From the NCBI GenBank assembly GCA_016584305.1, contig JACEEZ010013982.1:257001-321000 (forward strand): DNA of 64,000 nt, in the 5' to 3' direction. Within the stretch, counting starts at the first letter, position 1. Each line of letters opens with the position of its first letter. This stretch comes from Chionoecetes opilio (lineage: Eukaryota; Arthropoda; Malacostraca; Decapoda; Majidae). Below the pieces are notes generated by a model that did no database searches, had not been told where the DNA came from, and was given only the letters and a program-made list of their open reading frames with translations. Positions 31,714-43,689 of the stretch are shown here, in pieces. Both the position numbers and the translations under genes were made by a program.

Positions 31714-34700
31714 TAGTAGGGCGGATATGTGATATGATTGTGGGCTTTTGTGGTAAAAGCACCAAAATTGGCACATTTGATGATCATGACATACCAAATG
31801 ATCTCAGATATAGGGCCAAGCATATTTTTCCCTTTGACACCATAAAGTGGGGAATTAAAGATGACCGCCATCTGAATCGTGAAAATCTATTTTACGTCAT
31901 ATCTTTCTGAATATATATCACATAGACATGAATAACATATCGTTTTATATGTTTTCACACAAAAGGAAGCCAATGGCACCACTCATTTGTCGCTAGAAGG
32001 CATTAAAATCCCGTTTAAGCTGATATTCATGATAAATATATATAATATAATATATATTAATATAATACTTCTCTTCTTGCAGGTGACTGATCAGAAGTAG
32101 AATCCACCATGTCGGCGAAGAAGCGATGTAAGATCGTAGAAGATTAGTCTACAACCATCTACATCGACAGTTGGCTATCCTCCCATCGATTGGAGTCGTT
32201 GTGCCCTTTGCCAAGAACATTCTTCAGAGCCTCTCCAGTGCCCAGCAAAATCAAAGAGGACAGATGTTGGGGCTGGGTATCACCGTATGGGTGACAATTT
32301 AACAAAGTTTCGAGAATTAGGTGAACAGCCAGTTGGCGTGCACATAGCACAATTAGATGATGGCGATGGTATCCCTCAGAGACTTGCCAAACATAGCGCA
32401 GAGTGGCATTCATCTTGCCGTTTGAAGTGTTCTTCAAGTCGTCTAGCACGACTTCAGACAGTTGCAATACCTCCATGTGAAAGTGACATCCGAGATCGCC
32501 CTTACACGCGGCGACAGTTTTCACGAAAAGACCGACCTTCTGAAGGTGATGTATATTTCTTCTGTGATGAAGTTGCAACAGAACGTGCCTCTCTGCATGA
32601 TGCCATGATGCCTAAACTGTCCGATCGAGTTAAGCAATGCGCCCTGAAGCTTCAAGATCAAGAACTCATTGCAAAACTTAGCTCCGGCGACCTGGTGGTA
32701 CAGGATGCCAAATATCATGCACCATGCCTTGTGAAATTGTACAACGCAGCTAGTAGGAAAACAGCAGTAGATCGACAAAGGAACACAGATGGAGTATCTC
32801 ACGGCATAGCATTGGCGGAACTCTTAGGCTACATAGAAGACACAAAGATGGTCGAGCAATCGGTTGCCCCAATATTCCAGTTGTCTGATCTTCTCAAATT
32901 ATACACTGATCGACTGAGACACATGGGGGTTGAGATAACTGGCCGTATCCACTATTTAGACTTTAAAGATCGAATACTTGCTAATGTCCCTGGAATCCAG
33001 GCCTACAAGCAAGGCCGAAACGTTTTACTCAGTTTGAAGATGATGTCGGATTTGCACTAATGAATTCGAGTGTGGATAACTGCGACGACGAAGCTATATG
33101 TTTAGCTAAGGCAGCACAACTCATTCGTCGAGATATGTTGGGAATGCAAGCAACATTTGATGGGTCCTTTAGCAAAGGTTGCCAAGAACAGGCTGTTCCC
33201 AAGTCACTGGTGGCACTAGTTGCCATATTAATGGACGGTCCAAACATTATGAATAAAGTAACTGAGCAGGTGAGACAATCAACGCTCAGTATGGCACAAT
33301 TGCTGCAATACAACAGCTACGTGAAAAGACGCCCAGGTTCCACTGGTACTCATCACACTAAGAGCAGAGAGACGCCACTGCCAATATACCTCGGTATTCA
33401 TGCAAACACACGAAAACGTGAACTTGTTGATAACTTGTTCCATCTCGGACTATCAATCAACATGCGGCGAGAATGTGCTTTTTTCTCATGTTCATCAGGA
33501 TGTCTCATCGTTGGCACCTTGTAACTCACGAAGAGGCCAACACCAGGATGTTTCTGCGCGTCATGGATGCAGCAGAGAAAGGTTATCGCAGGCTGCTGCT
33601 GCGTACAGTGGACACGGATGTCGTCATCCTGGCTGTCTCGACTGTTGTGGCAATTCGAGAACACGCAACTTTGGATAGCGTATGGTACTGGCAAACACCT
33701 TCGATACATCCCCAGCTCATCAAATCGCCACATCTTTGGGTGCAGAAAAGGCACGAGCTCTTCCCATGTTCCACGCATTCACCGGTTGTGACACGGTCTC
33801 TTCCTTTGCTGGTAGGGGCAAGACAACTGCCTTTGACACATGGAAATCATTCAATGCTGTTACTGCAGTATTTTCGAAACTTGTTGCAAAGCCAGCAAGC
33901 TTCAATGATGATTGTATGTCAGTACTAGAGTCGTACGTAGTGTTGCTATATGACAGAACGAGTTTTGAAGCTACCGCTGACTCAGCCAGGAGACATCTGT
34001 TCACTACCAAAGCAAGATCCATCGATGCCATCCCACCAACTAGCGCAGCGCTTTTGCAGCACGCAAAACGTGTCATTTACCAGGGCGGACATGTTTGGGG
34101 GCAGGCACACATACGAGCTCCAGATGTTCCTTCGCCAGAGTCATGGGGATGGAAAAAGAATACTTCAGGAGGATGGGAGCCATTGTGGACATTGTTGCCA
34201 GAAGCAGCAGTGTCCTGTTCAGAGTTGCTACGGTGTGGGCTGTAAGAAGGAATGCAGGGACTCTGCAAATGTGTCAAAGCTGATCTGAAGTGCACGTCAC
34301 TCTGCAACTGCGCTGGTAATTGTGATAACAATGATAGCCATTAATTTGTGTTGTTTAGTTGTTCAGTTGCTAACTATTCTTGAATTGTGTGCCACTCAGT
34401 GCTAGATTTTTTCTTTGATATATATGGCCATTCAACATTTTGTTTTGCTTATTTTGTTGATATGCTGTTTGTTCCGCGCCTTGTCACCTTAAAAAAATAT
34501 TGTTTCATTTCTATGTTAGTGTTTGAAACGATATACATGTATGTGATAAGGTATACACACATGGTTATATATTATGGTGTCATATTCTTTGACAATAAAC
34601 TATGTGATTTTTGTACATGTGTGTTAAATTATTTCCTAACCTTGAAAAATTGCTGCATTTCCATTTTTTCGCGAGTAATTACATTTTTGTCTGACAAATT

Positions 34701-35006
34701 GATTTGTGTACATGTTATCATCAAAACGATGATTCCATTGGATTCCTCATAGCGGAAAACATGTAAATAGATGCTTTATTCGTCTGGTTATGTCATTTAT
34801 TGGCGAAGATATTAGACTTCATCATTTCTCACAATTTGAACGGCGGCCATATTGGATTTTGTCATTTCTGGGCATCAAGGGGAAAAATTGAGCTTGGCCC
34901 TATATCAGAAATCGTTTAGTATATACTAACCTTCAAATGTGCAATTTTCGTGCTTTACCACCAAAGCCACAATCCTCCTATATTTGGCCATATATCCGCC
35001 TAACTA
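31714..35006 (+). mobile_element. Academ-like DNA transposon, copy 2, inserted in gypsy pol
   Basis: The TIRs match over roughly 200 bp: the left starts TAGTAGGGCGGATAT at 31714, the right reads TAGTTAGGCGGATAT inward from 35006, and both continue with GGGCCAAGC blocks (31832 and 34893). CCA flanks both sides (31711-31713 and 35007-35009); the match can be read as CTACCA if the ends are trimmed. With the element and one duplicate removed, the integrase reading frame runs straight through. Length 3293 bp. Confidence 0.8.
32109..34344 (+). pseudogene. Academ-like transposase pseudogene with XPG-like nuclease and eight-cysteine tail
   Basis: The start has a good context (CCACCATG at 32109) but meets a stop within a dozen codons. 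The frame resumes as CALCQEHSSEPLQCP (about 32195). Domains in order: a cysteine-rich N-terminus; VYFFCDE...AKYHAPC; a helical region ending AAQLIRRDM; RETPLPIYL; then a jump to THEEANTRMFLRVMDA, RTVDTDVVILAV and FHAFTGCDTVSSFAGRGKTTA (33520-33840). These three blocks resemble XPG/FEN-type nuclease acidic motifs and the glycine-rich helix-hairpin. After PPTSAALLQHAKRVIYQGGHVWGQ comes the cysteine motif (34198-34325). Compared with copy 1, the segment holding AVDNIDHNPSS is missing at about 33465. Frameshifts lie near 33050, 33480, 33690 and 34240. Dead copy. Confidence 0.8.
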
Positions 35007-35009
35007 CCA

Positions 35010-36077
35010 GTCTAGTGGAAACTGCTTTAAAACTCATTCACGACATGCCTCAAGCAGGACATCCAGGTCGAGACAGAACCTTGTCCGCTGCTAGTCGTAA
35101 GTTTTATGGCCTACCATGCGCATTGATGCAGAGAAACATGTTACTCAATGTCTTTCATGTGCACAAACCAAGGGTAATACGAGAACTGCTCCTATCCTTG
35201 AATATCCTTTACCTGAGTCGTCCTTTGACACTGTAGGCATCGACTTATTGCAGCTTCCTCGAAGTCATCAAGGGTCACCATATGTTCTGGTATGTGTAGA
35301 CCACTTCACACGTTTTGTGATTCTAGTCCCTTGCCTATCAAGTCTGTTATAACTGTTGTTCATGCTCTAGTTTCAAATTTAATTTGTCCTATACAACACC
35401 TAGAGTGCTCATTTCAGATAATGGCCCTGAATTTGCTAATCAAATTCTTCATAACATTGTGGAGCAGTTCCAAATTAAGCAAACTCTCATTACTGCTTAT
35501 CACCCTGCGAGCAATGGGCTAGTTGAAAGGACTAATAAGAAGATACTTGATGTCCTTCGCCATTATGCTGGCGAGTTTCATGACTCTTGGGAGGACTGGT
35601 TACCTCATGTAGCTGCGTCGATAAATGGCTCAGTAAATTCCTCTACAGGAAAGACTCCACATTTCATTTTGTATGGTGTCGACAAGCGATTACCTTATGA
35701 TGTGCTTTTGCAATCTCTTGTCCCTGTCTACTCAGTGGACGATTATGCCAAAATTCAACTTAGATCCTTTCAGACCATTCACAGATCAGTTCGAGGAAGA
35801 CTTAATTAAGGCTTCTCGTCAGGAGATGATGCGTAGACAGCATAGTAATGCTTGTCCTGTTGTAATTTCCATAGGTGATTTTGTTATGAAACGTTCTCCT
35901 GAACGCCAAAATAAATTGTGTTCTAAATTTTCAGGACCTTATTTAGTCACCAGTAAATTGCATGGAAATAAATACATACTTCTTGATCAAACTCATAATA
36001 CTACAGAAGTAGTACATGTAGATAGGCTAAAGAGAGCCAAAGTGACCTCTCCTGCACTGACCAAGTCTCCTACTTAG
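35010..36077 (+). pseudogene. Ty3/gypsy integrase pseudogene (DD35E)
   Basis: It would insert the element's DNA. An HHCC zinc motif is present (HDMPQAGHPGRDRT at about 35038, then QCLSCAQTK at about 35143 in another frame). The catalytic core has the first Asp in GIDLLQL (35242-35244), the second Asp in ISDNGPEF (35417-35419) and Glu in NGLVERTNK (35525-35527), giving exactly 35 residues between the last two. A C-terminal SH3-like region follows (FSGPYLVTSKLHGNKYIL, VHVDRLKRAK) to a stop at 36075-36077. Frameshifts lie near 35115, 35350 and 35800. The N-terminal few codons lie upstream of the inserted transposon (31600-31713). Confidence 0.9.
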
Positions 36078-36406
36078 GTCAACATGCCTTACTTTTTTTT
36101 CTTCTCACATGTCCTTATCATTAGTATTGTGAATGTAAACTCTAGTAGTATTGCATTCTTAGTAGTATCTTATTATTAAGTTTACATTTCATGTTATATT
36201 CTTAGTATGACTACACTAGTATGTATTTTCTTACACAATGAGATTATTTCATAATATTTGTTTATGTATTGATGAACAATCTTGGTTCCATATACCAAGC
36301 AGGATGTGATGTGTTTAGTAATCGCTCTGTGTGGCCCATGCGATAAGTGAACTTTAAAAAGTGTCATGTAATGACTGTGAGGACACAGTGAGATGTGGCC
36401 GAGCGA
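36078..36406. other. 3' untranslated region of the retrotransposon
   Basis: AT-rich sequence with no gene. A purine-leaning stretch just before the 3' LTR (36376-36398) could be a weak polypurine tract. Confidence 0.45.
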
Positions 36407-36686
36407 TGTGCTGGTGTAAGAGCACATAATGTATCACCTAACCTATAAAACCTATCTATAAGTACCTTCTTATAAGGAACATGTAAACCCTGTAGTAAAC
36501 CCTAATCGGTAACTCTTGGCGTGGCGAGAGTTCCCGCCAAGCGGTAGTGTACGCTGTACGGTGGGCCTTGACCACATTTGGTCATAGTCCTGTGTCTCTC
36601 CTTGGATTAAAGCGCAAACTGTACTCTTGCGTTTATTTCCCTCCTACCAAAATAAGATACGGGAAGTCCAGGGGAGAGCCGTAACA
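36407..36686 (+). mobile_element. 3' LTR of the Ty3/gypsy element (280 bp, intact)
   Basis: It begins TGTGCTGGTGTAAGAG and ends GCCGTAACA. It shares the whole sequence order of the split 5' LTR with scattered substitutions and small indels. It serves as the unoccupied reference that defines the three insertions in the other LTR. Confidence 0.9.
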
Positions 36687-36917
36687 TGTTGGCGATAGAA
36701 ATGTTGTGTGTTGCGAGTTGCAAGCTTTGGTTGGGCGGGCGGCGGGGGGAGCGACTGCATGGGTGTGTGCTGAGACAAGTGTCATGGAGGGTGCTCTGCC
36801 CGCACTAAAATGTTTTACTATTACACGTTAGTATCAAACTACCAGATGATATTTAGGACAACTGAACATACCATCATATTCACGAAACATTAGTGCATAT
36901 CATAAATGTATAAAAAT

Positions 36918-39700
36918 TGCAGTAATCAATCAATCATTGGGGGCATACGCCGGGGGGCGCGTCGCCTCGCCCACCCTACGACGCCACTCCCGAGGGTCAC
37001 CACGCGCGAGTTCCCATGCAAGCTCCTTTCCCATACCAAGCAGCTCTCGACAAGAAACATCAACTTACCCCAGCCACGAGCCTTGTGGGCGCCCCCTTGG
37101 CCTCCTCCACGCCGGATTGTCTCTTACGATACAACCGATGGGAAGGATCGGTTTCAGGTAGCGTGCCACATGCCCATATAGCCGAAGTTGGCGCTTGACG
37201 GAACTATGAGGTAATAGGCCTCGATTCAGTCTCACGGTGCAATCGCTGATTTGACACGTAATCAACCCAGCGATACCCCATGATTCTGCGAAGACACTTA
37301 TTACCAAAGGCATTGATTCGTCTCTTCAAGTCACTATTTAGTGTCCATGTCTCACAACCATAGAGTAAGACAGGGATCACAAGCGATTTGAAGATCCGGA
37401 TCTTTGTCCTCCTGCACAGGTACCGACAACGCCAAATACTCCCGCTGAGCGAGTCCATAACACCGTGGGCTATGCCAATCCGCCGTAAGACTTCTTGACG
37501 TGACCCGCCGTCATTATGGACTGCGCTACCAAGGTATGTAAAACTTTTCCAAGATCTCAATGTCCTCGCCACCACGCATGAACAGACTGTACTGCTTCAT
37601 CTAGTAAGTCTCCAAACACCTGGACCTTGGTCTTGAGCCAGGGAGACCTTAAGTCCCAAAGGCTTTGCCTCCTCGTGCAGCGCCTCGAGAGCCATCACCA
37701 GGACCTCCAGCGACTCAGCAAAGATTACTGCATCATCGGCAAAAACAAGATCAGTGATCTTGGTGTTGCCAACGGATGCTCCACAATCACTTTGATCTAC
37801 AACCTTGTCCAATACCAGTCCATACAAAGCGTTGAAAAGTGATGGGCAAGGACGCACCCTTGCCTCACTCCTGTATTCACAGGAAAGAAGCCGGATACAC
37901 CTGCCCCACACTTCACAGCACTCTCAGTCCCAGAATACAGACCAGTTATCAAACCAATAGTCCTTGCAGGAATCCCTCGAAGTCGCAGAAGATCCCAGAG
38001 TGACTCACGATACACTGAGTCAAACGCCTTCTGAGATCAACAATAGGCTGCAAGCATCCCCTGTCGAAACTCACGTCGGCGTTCCACCAGGACACGAAGC
38101 GCTAGGATACGGTCCGTTGTTGACTTACCAGGCGTGAACCCAGACTGCTGAGGTCTCTGATGCTTCACCAGATGGCTGCGAATCCGTGTCAGCAATAGAT
38201 GGGCAAGCACCTTGCCTGGTACGCTGAGCAGTGTAATACCGCGGTAATTGTTGCAGTCCTGACGGTCCCCTTTCCCTTTCCAGATAGGGACGACCAGCCC
38301 CCTTTTCCAGTCAGGAGGAATGGTACCTGATTGCCACACGGCAGTCAGGACAGCATGCAACCTGTGGATCATGGCCTCACCCCCAGTTTTGAGGAGCTCC
38401 GCACTGATATTACAAACACCAGCTGCCTTTCCTCCCCTCAACTTTGCTACAGCCTCTCTGACTTCGTCAAGAGAGGGTGCGCTTTCGTCAATGGGAGGAT
38501 CGGCATCCACTGCCTGTAGTAACCCAGTGGTGTGAAGCTGCTCAGTTGGAGGGTCCACCGTGAACAACTGCCCAAAGTACTCAGCCCAACGAGCCATCTG
38601 CCCATCCATGTCCGACACGAGGCGCCCATCTGCTGTTCGAATAGCACTCGCCCGAAAAGGAGACTTGGAATGGAGCTTCTTCAGGGCTCGGTAGGCGGGT
38701 CGGAGGTCATTAGCGTTCAAATGACCCTCGACATCCTCAGCGAGACTCCTGACATACCTCTCCTTGTCTCTCCCCAGGAGGGTTCTAGTCCGGCGTGACA
38801 GAGCCCTGTGCTGGTCCCTGTTCCCAGCCAGCCTGGCAGCGCGACTCTCCGAGATTTTCTCCAGCGTCTCCGTCGAGACAAAACCACGCCTTGACCTCGG
38901 GCGCTCCCCAATACACTCCTTGGCAGCCTGTAGAGTTTCACGTTTGAAGGTATCCCACAGTTCTACAGGGTCCCCAAGAGCACCGAGCACATCAAACCGA
39001 TTTGAGACTGCCACCGCATACTCATGAGCACATGTCAAGTCCTTCAGTTTCTCAAGATGAAACACAGTATGGTTACCTCTTGAGATTCTTCTGGACTTGA
39101 CATGAAGCTTAAGTGTAGCAAACAACAAGTCTGTGATCTGTTCCAAAGAACTCAGCACTCCGGTAAACCTGCAGTTCTGGAGGATCCTCCAACGAGTGCT
39201 AACGAGGATGTGGTCGATCTCCTTTGCTACCCCTCCGGCATACTATACATGTCCAGCGGTGCAGCTCTGGTCTCTGATACCAAGAACCTGCAATTCTCAA
39301 CCTTCTGGACCTTGCAAAGTTCAGAAGCAGAGAACTGTTGGTGTTTTTGGTACCGGAGCCATGGGGACCAACACATAACTCGTAGCCATCTCTCACAGTG
39401 CCAGTAATAGCATTGAAGTCGCCCAAGACAATGAGTGTGTCCCGAGGAAGACACTGGTCTAATACAGAGTCGAGTTTGGCGTAGAACATCTCCTTCTCTT
39501 CAGTTTTACGCATCTCGGTAGGAGCGTACACAGCAACAAGAGACATGAAACCCAGAGTGTGTTTCATCCTCACCCGCATTATACGCTCATCAACCGGAGT
39601 AACCTCAACAACTGACGGCTGCAGTTTGCTTGAGATGCCTATAGCTACTCCCCGTACACGGTGACCATTGCTCATGCCGGACCAGTAGTAGGTGTAACCC
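36918..39700 (-). mobile_element. APE-type LINE, nearly complete coding part
   Basis: A minus-strand element whose 3' end (low coordinate) has a CCGGCGTATGCCCCCAATG motif and a (TGAT)n tail. The 5' end is truncated near 39700, inside the endonuclease. Three copies of the 3' end occur in the window (10818, 36918, 45210). RTE-like by resemblance; the clade is not proven. Confidence 0.85.
36940..39680 (-). pseudogene. LINE endonuclease and reverse transcriptase pseudogene
   Basis: Read on the minus strand: an apurinic-type endonuclease part (39675-39199) with VAVYAPTEM and VLGDFNAITG, where DFN carries a catalytic Asp. The RT region is at 39158-38037 with LRGGKAAGVCNISAELLK, VPIWKGKGDRQDCNNYRGI and QQSGFTPGKSTTDRIL. 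After a shift at about 38035, QGCVLA (about 37880) and FADDAVIFAES (about 37740) form the catalytic aspartate box. The C-terminal part (37575-37065) has YGCETWTLNSDLKRRI, NKCLRRIMGYR and RRPRGRPQGSWL. Several frameshifts (near 39170, 38035, 37850, 37590, 37230) make it inactive. Confidence 0.88.
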
Positions 39701-40780
39701 CACCTATAGGTACAGTAAACTGTACATATAATAAGATAATGAGAGCAAAATTAAATCGTGTATAAACATTTATTTTTTCACCTTGTTTTATTAAACTCCT
39801 TATTCCTGTAATTTTGCTTGCATTAAATGTTGACTCAGTGTCGGAATCAGCACAGTTTTCCGATTATCATGGTATGTGGCACGTCCCAATGCAAACATAT
39901 AAAGGTGGTCAAAACCTGCGATGAACGTCAAACTTGTGACGAAACAGCTTTTCGGCTAAGCTTAGAGCTTAGTGCTTAAGTGTGTGTGGGAGGGAGGCAC
40001 AACAATTCTTGTTTCAGTGGAAAAGTGTTCAAGCCTTGTGATTGGTCGAAGCTGCTTAACCCGTAAAGCGCGGCTATGCCCATTTGGTCACTCACTAAGA
40101 AAACGCGAGTATGCCCAGTTGGGCGGCCGCTAAATTCAAAAAGGTGGGCAAATTTTTCGGCCGGTGAAATCTGGCAACTCTACTTTACCTGAGAATGACC
40201 CAGGGGTCACATATAGGCTCAGTGACCCAGTGACCAGCATGGAAGGTGAAGGGGCTGACAGGTCTTTCCCTATCGCGGGCAGAGAGATTAGAGAGGAAGA
40301 CCCTTGCGGCCTGTTTTCTGTGAATGATCTGTACCATGGATTCCATAAACCTCAACGCGCTTCATCTTGCAAGTACAATCATAAAATAACCACAAGACTT
40401 TAGCCAAAAAAAATATTTTTAGCGGTTGCTCAAATATATGGCGAATACATTGAAACACATTCAAGCTTGTTTAGAGAATATAAGAATTCTGGCAAAAGTC
40501 TCGCGTACACAGAGATATTGTCACACAGGTATCCGCAGTTTACGGGCTAAGCAGCGCTCAGACAGGCAGGGGGATGATTGGTTAGAAGGATTCTCGGACC
40601 ACACCCAATACCTAAGGCGTTGTAGGTGTAAGGCAAGGAACAGGCGCCTGAATTATCGTCTATACATAGGCCTGAGCCGGTGCCTTAGCCAAGCCGTTAC
40701 AAAAGCGCCTGTAAACGGGTAAGGCGCTCTTTTCGCCTTACCTCTAAGGCACTTCTCAGCATCTCCCCCCTGGTTGCTGG
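39701..40780. other. Upstream region, nothing coding recognised
   Basis: There are no supported genes. Imperfect inverted motifs of AAGGCG/CGCCTTA type cluster at 40610-40755. A TATAAA box at 40781-40786 lies about 30 bp before the next reading frame. Confidence 0.5.
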
Positions 40781-40815
40781 TATAAAACACTGCACTGTAC
40801 CACTGTGATCTAGCT

Positions 40816-43545
40816 ATGGCTACAACATCCCAAAGAAGGAAATGCTGTAATGACCCAGATATCTTCTGCTACATCTGTGGAAACTTCACTTTGCAGGCTC
40901 AAAAGCGCAACATCAATAACTTTGTCGAGAAGATGTATCTTCCCTACTTTCAAGTACCCACTTGGAGACCAGGACAACAGCTGGACTCCTCACAAAGTGT
41001 GCAAAACCTGTGTTGAAACTTTGCGATCATGGTCTCAAGGAAAGAATGCTAAACTCAAGTTTGGTGTGCCAATGATTTGGAGAGAACCAACAAACCATTT
41101 GGATAACTGCTACTTCTGCCTTGTCAATGTAAAAGGTTTCAATAAGAAAACCAAACAACACTTGCAATACCCAGATATCCCATCTGCCATTCGACCAGTT
41201 AGTTGCACACTGTGAGGAAATACATGTGCTTGTATTTACTGAGCTGCCAGAGATTGATGTCGAAGCCCTCAATTCACCTGCTTCTACAGATGAAGATGAT
41301 GAGACTGATCTTTTTAAGCCATCTGATGCAGATTGTGATGAAGTCATTGTTTAAATTGTGTTTAGTCAGCCTGAATTGAATGATCTGGTCAGAGATTTGT
41401 ATTTGCCAAAGCAGTCTGCTGAATTGTTGGCTTCTAGGCTGTAAGAGAAAAGACTGCTGAAACCTGGCACTAGTGTCTCCTTTTATCGTAACAGAGAAGC
41501 AGAACTGCGGAAGTACTTCCATTCATATGGTCAGCTTGTTTATTGTAATGATGTTGAAGGGCTTCTTCTCACTATGGGACTGCCTGCATATGATGAAAGT
41601 GATTGACCTGATTGATTGATCTTTTTATTGACAAATAAAAAAGTGAGTTTGAAATGTGTTTTACTTCACAACGGAAACATATATGGTTCAATCCCAATAG
41701 GACACTCTGTAAAAATGAAAGAAGCGTATGCCAACATCAAGATTGTTCTGGAGAGGTTGCAATACCATGTTCATGGATGGGTAATTTGTGTGGATTTGAA
41801 AATGGTGAACTTTCTGCTGGGCCAGCAAGGAGGTTACACAAAATATCCCTGTTTCCTGTGCTACTGGGACAGTAGGGCTACAGAAGACCACTGGGTAAAA
41901 AAAAAGAGGTGGCCATAAAGAAACAGTTTGACGCCTGGTGACAAGAACATCATTAATGACCCTCTGGTTGATAAGAAAAACATGTCTCCCGCACTGCACA
42001 TACGTAACTTGGTTTGATGAAGCAATTCGTCAAAGCTCTTGATCATAGTGGAGACTGCTTCAGCTATATATGTTCAACCTTTCCAAGTCTCAATGACGAG
42101 AAGAAAAAGGCAGGAATATTTGATGGACCTCAAATACGAACACTCCTCAGGGATCCACACTTTGTTACAACAATGAATGCGGCAGAGGCTAGAGCTTGGA
42201 ATGTATTCTCTGATGTGGTGCAGAATATCCTTGGGAATAGGAAAGCTGACAACTATCAAGAGATTGTGGAGGAGCTGCTCTCGAGTTTGCAAGCACTTGG
42301 ATGTAGAATGAGCATCAAGGTGATCTACTTACATAGTCATGTCGTACCTGCAACTGTTGCTTATTGCATACGAACTTTTTTTACTGTTCCTGCTCTTCTG
42401 GCATAGTGAGGTTCAAGGAACAACGATTGCTTTTTCTTCTATTATTATTAATTAACATATCTCCTTCCACATTACATCTCCTCATCAATCTCCTATAATA
42501 AAATAATGTCTTAATACACAGCATCATCTAAGTAATGGTCACTCCCTAATTCACAAACATCCTACCACTTAAACATTCTAACACATTGAAATATGGCTGC
42601 ATTACTACGCAATCAGAGACTACCTCCAACGACACACATTCCACTTACCTTAAGGATGCCCATGGTTAGTCAGAGGTATAATGAGTAATCTACCTCTGTG
42701 TTACGTCTTATACAGGCATCTTTAAAGGTAGTTGGCAATTCTCAGTCGTCCTCACTAATTAATTTCCTAAACACGCCTACATAATTTGTCTTGGTCTTTT
42801 CTTCCTTATAGACACATCTTCTCATCTCCTATAAGCTTAGTATTTTCAAACTCCACCTCCTTACATCCTACACCATATTTAACCTTCACCATTGGCTACA
42901 TGTCTCACTCGTACAAATTTTAAGGCGTGTTAAACTTCCTTCTCTTGTCATTTGACAAGAGCTACTTTTAACCACGCCCACACTTTCTAAACCATGCTCA
43001 CACAAATTCTTCTTCATACATGGGTTTTGGGGGTCAGGTTATGGTGTGGGTAACGACATCTGTTTTCCCTCTTGTCCTACATGTCCTGGTAATGTTTACA
43101 CATGGTCATATGGTCAGTTTCCTTTTCACATCTGGTTGTGAAGCCCCTACATCTGGGTTATGCCTCGTTCCCCTGTTATGGTTTGTTTATCTGCAGGTCA
43201 GTTTCCCTAAAACCATTATTATTTACCTCTGTCCTTATTCGTCATTTCATCCTATTTTCTCTTATTCCTCCTTTATTTCTTATCCTATTCACTTCTTAAT
43301 ATCGTCTTACTCGCTTGCATTTGCAAAGCAGCTCTGCAACAGTCACTTGGGCAAGTTTCCAGAGAACCTGGGTGATGTGAGCGAAGAGCAAGGTGAACAC
43401 TTTCATCAAGACATTAAAGTAATGGAAGAACGTTACCAAGACCGATGGGACTCAAAACATGATGGCAGATTACTGCTGGAGCTTGATGAGAGACATTCCA
43501 GAAGCTGTACATCAGATATCGTAAAAAAAAGGAGAAGTTGTAACA
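40816..43545 (+). pseudogene. Uncharacterised high-copy arthropod family (CNDPD-FCYICG) pseudogene
   Basis: The start ATG at 40816 follows a TATAAA box. N-terminal cysteine clusters suggest a zinc-binding domain: CCNDPDIFCYICGNFTL, then HKVCKTCV and NCYFCLVN (40846-41130). Further recognisable blocks are LYLPKQSAELL (about 41400), VLLHNGNIYGSIPIGHSV (about 41655), LLGQQGGYTKYPCFLCYWDSRA (about 41816) and FPENLGDVSEEQGEHFHQDIK (about 43356). From memory of invertebrate genomes this is a very common uncharacterised family, probably transposon-derived; no function is assigned. Stops and shifts occur near 41010, 41215, 41440, 41600, 41920 and 43460. A 1.0-kb insertion interrupts it at 42340-43341. 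Confidence 0.7.
42340..43341. mobile_element. Probable solo LTR (1002 bp) inside the CNDPD pseudogene
   Basis: The insert begins TGTCGTACC, ends GCAACA, and is flanked by GTCA (42336-42339 and 43342-43345). With it and one GTCA removed, the host frame continues without a break (LHSH then LGKFPENLGD). TG...CA ends, a 4-bp duplication, no long frame and an AATAAAATAA signal near 42500 point to a solo LTR. No matching internal region is in the window, so the family is unknown. Confidence 0.7.
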
Positions 43546-43689
43546 TGACCACAATTAATAGACTTTTTGTACATAGTTTTGTTATCTTCACACTTAATTC
43601 TTACATGCTAATGTGCATTCACTCTCACAACTTTGTGCTACGACTCATTATTTTTTTTATCTATGTATGTTTAATTCTTCTATTATGAG

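Larger units (their letters stand above)
25442..36406 (+). mobile_element. Internal region of the Ty3/gypsy LTR retrotransposon
   Basis: This runs from just after the 5' LTR to the 3' LTR. Domain order is gag zinc knuckle, protease, RT, RNase H, integrase, the Ty3/gypsy order. It is interrupted by a foldback repeat (27353-28446) and an Academ-like transposon (31714-35006). All coding parts carry stops or shifts, so it is an old, dead copy. The 5-bp flanks outside the two LTRs (ATTAT and TGTTG) do not match, so mutation, recombination or two separate insertions are possible. Confidence 0.85.

Noticed and set aside
38320..39407. Plus-strand open frames of 60-100 codons over the LINE
   Set aside because: They are antisense shadows of the minus-strand LINE endonuclease and RT, which carry clear catalytic motifs.
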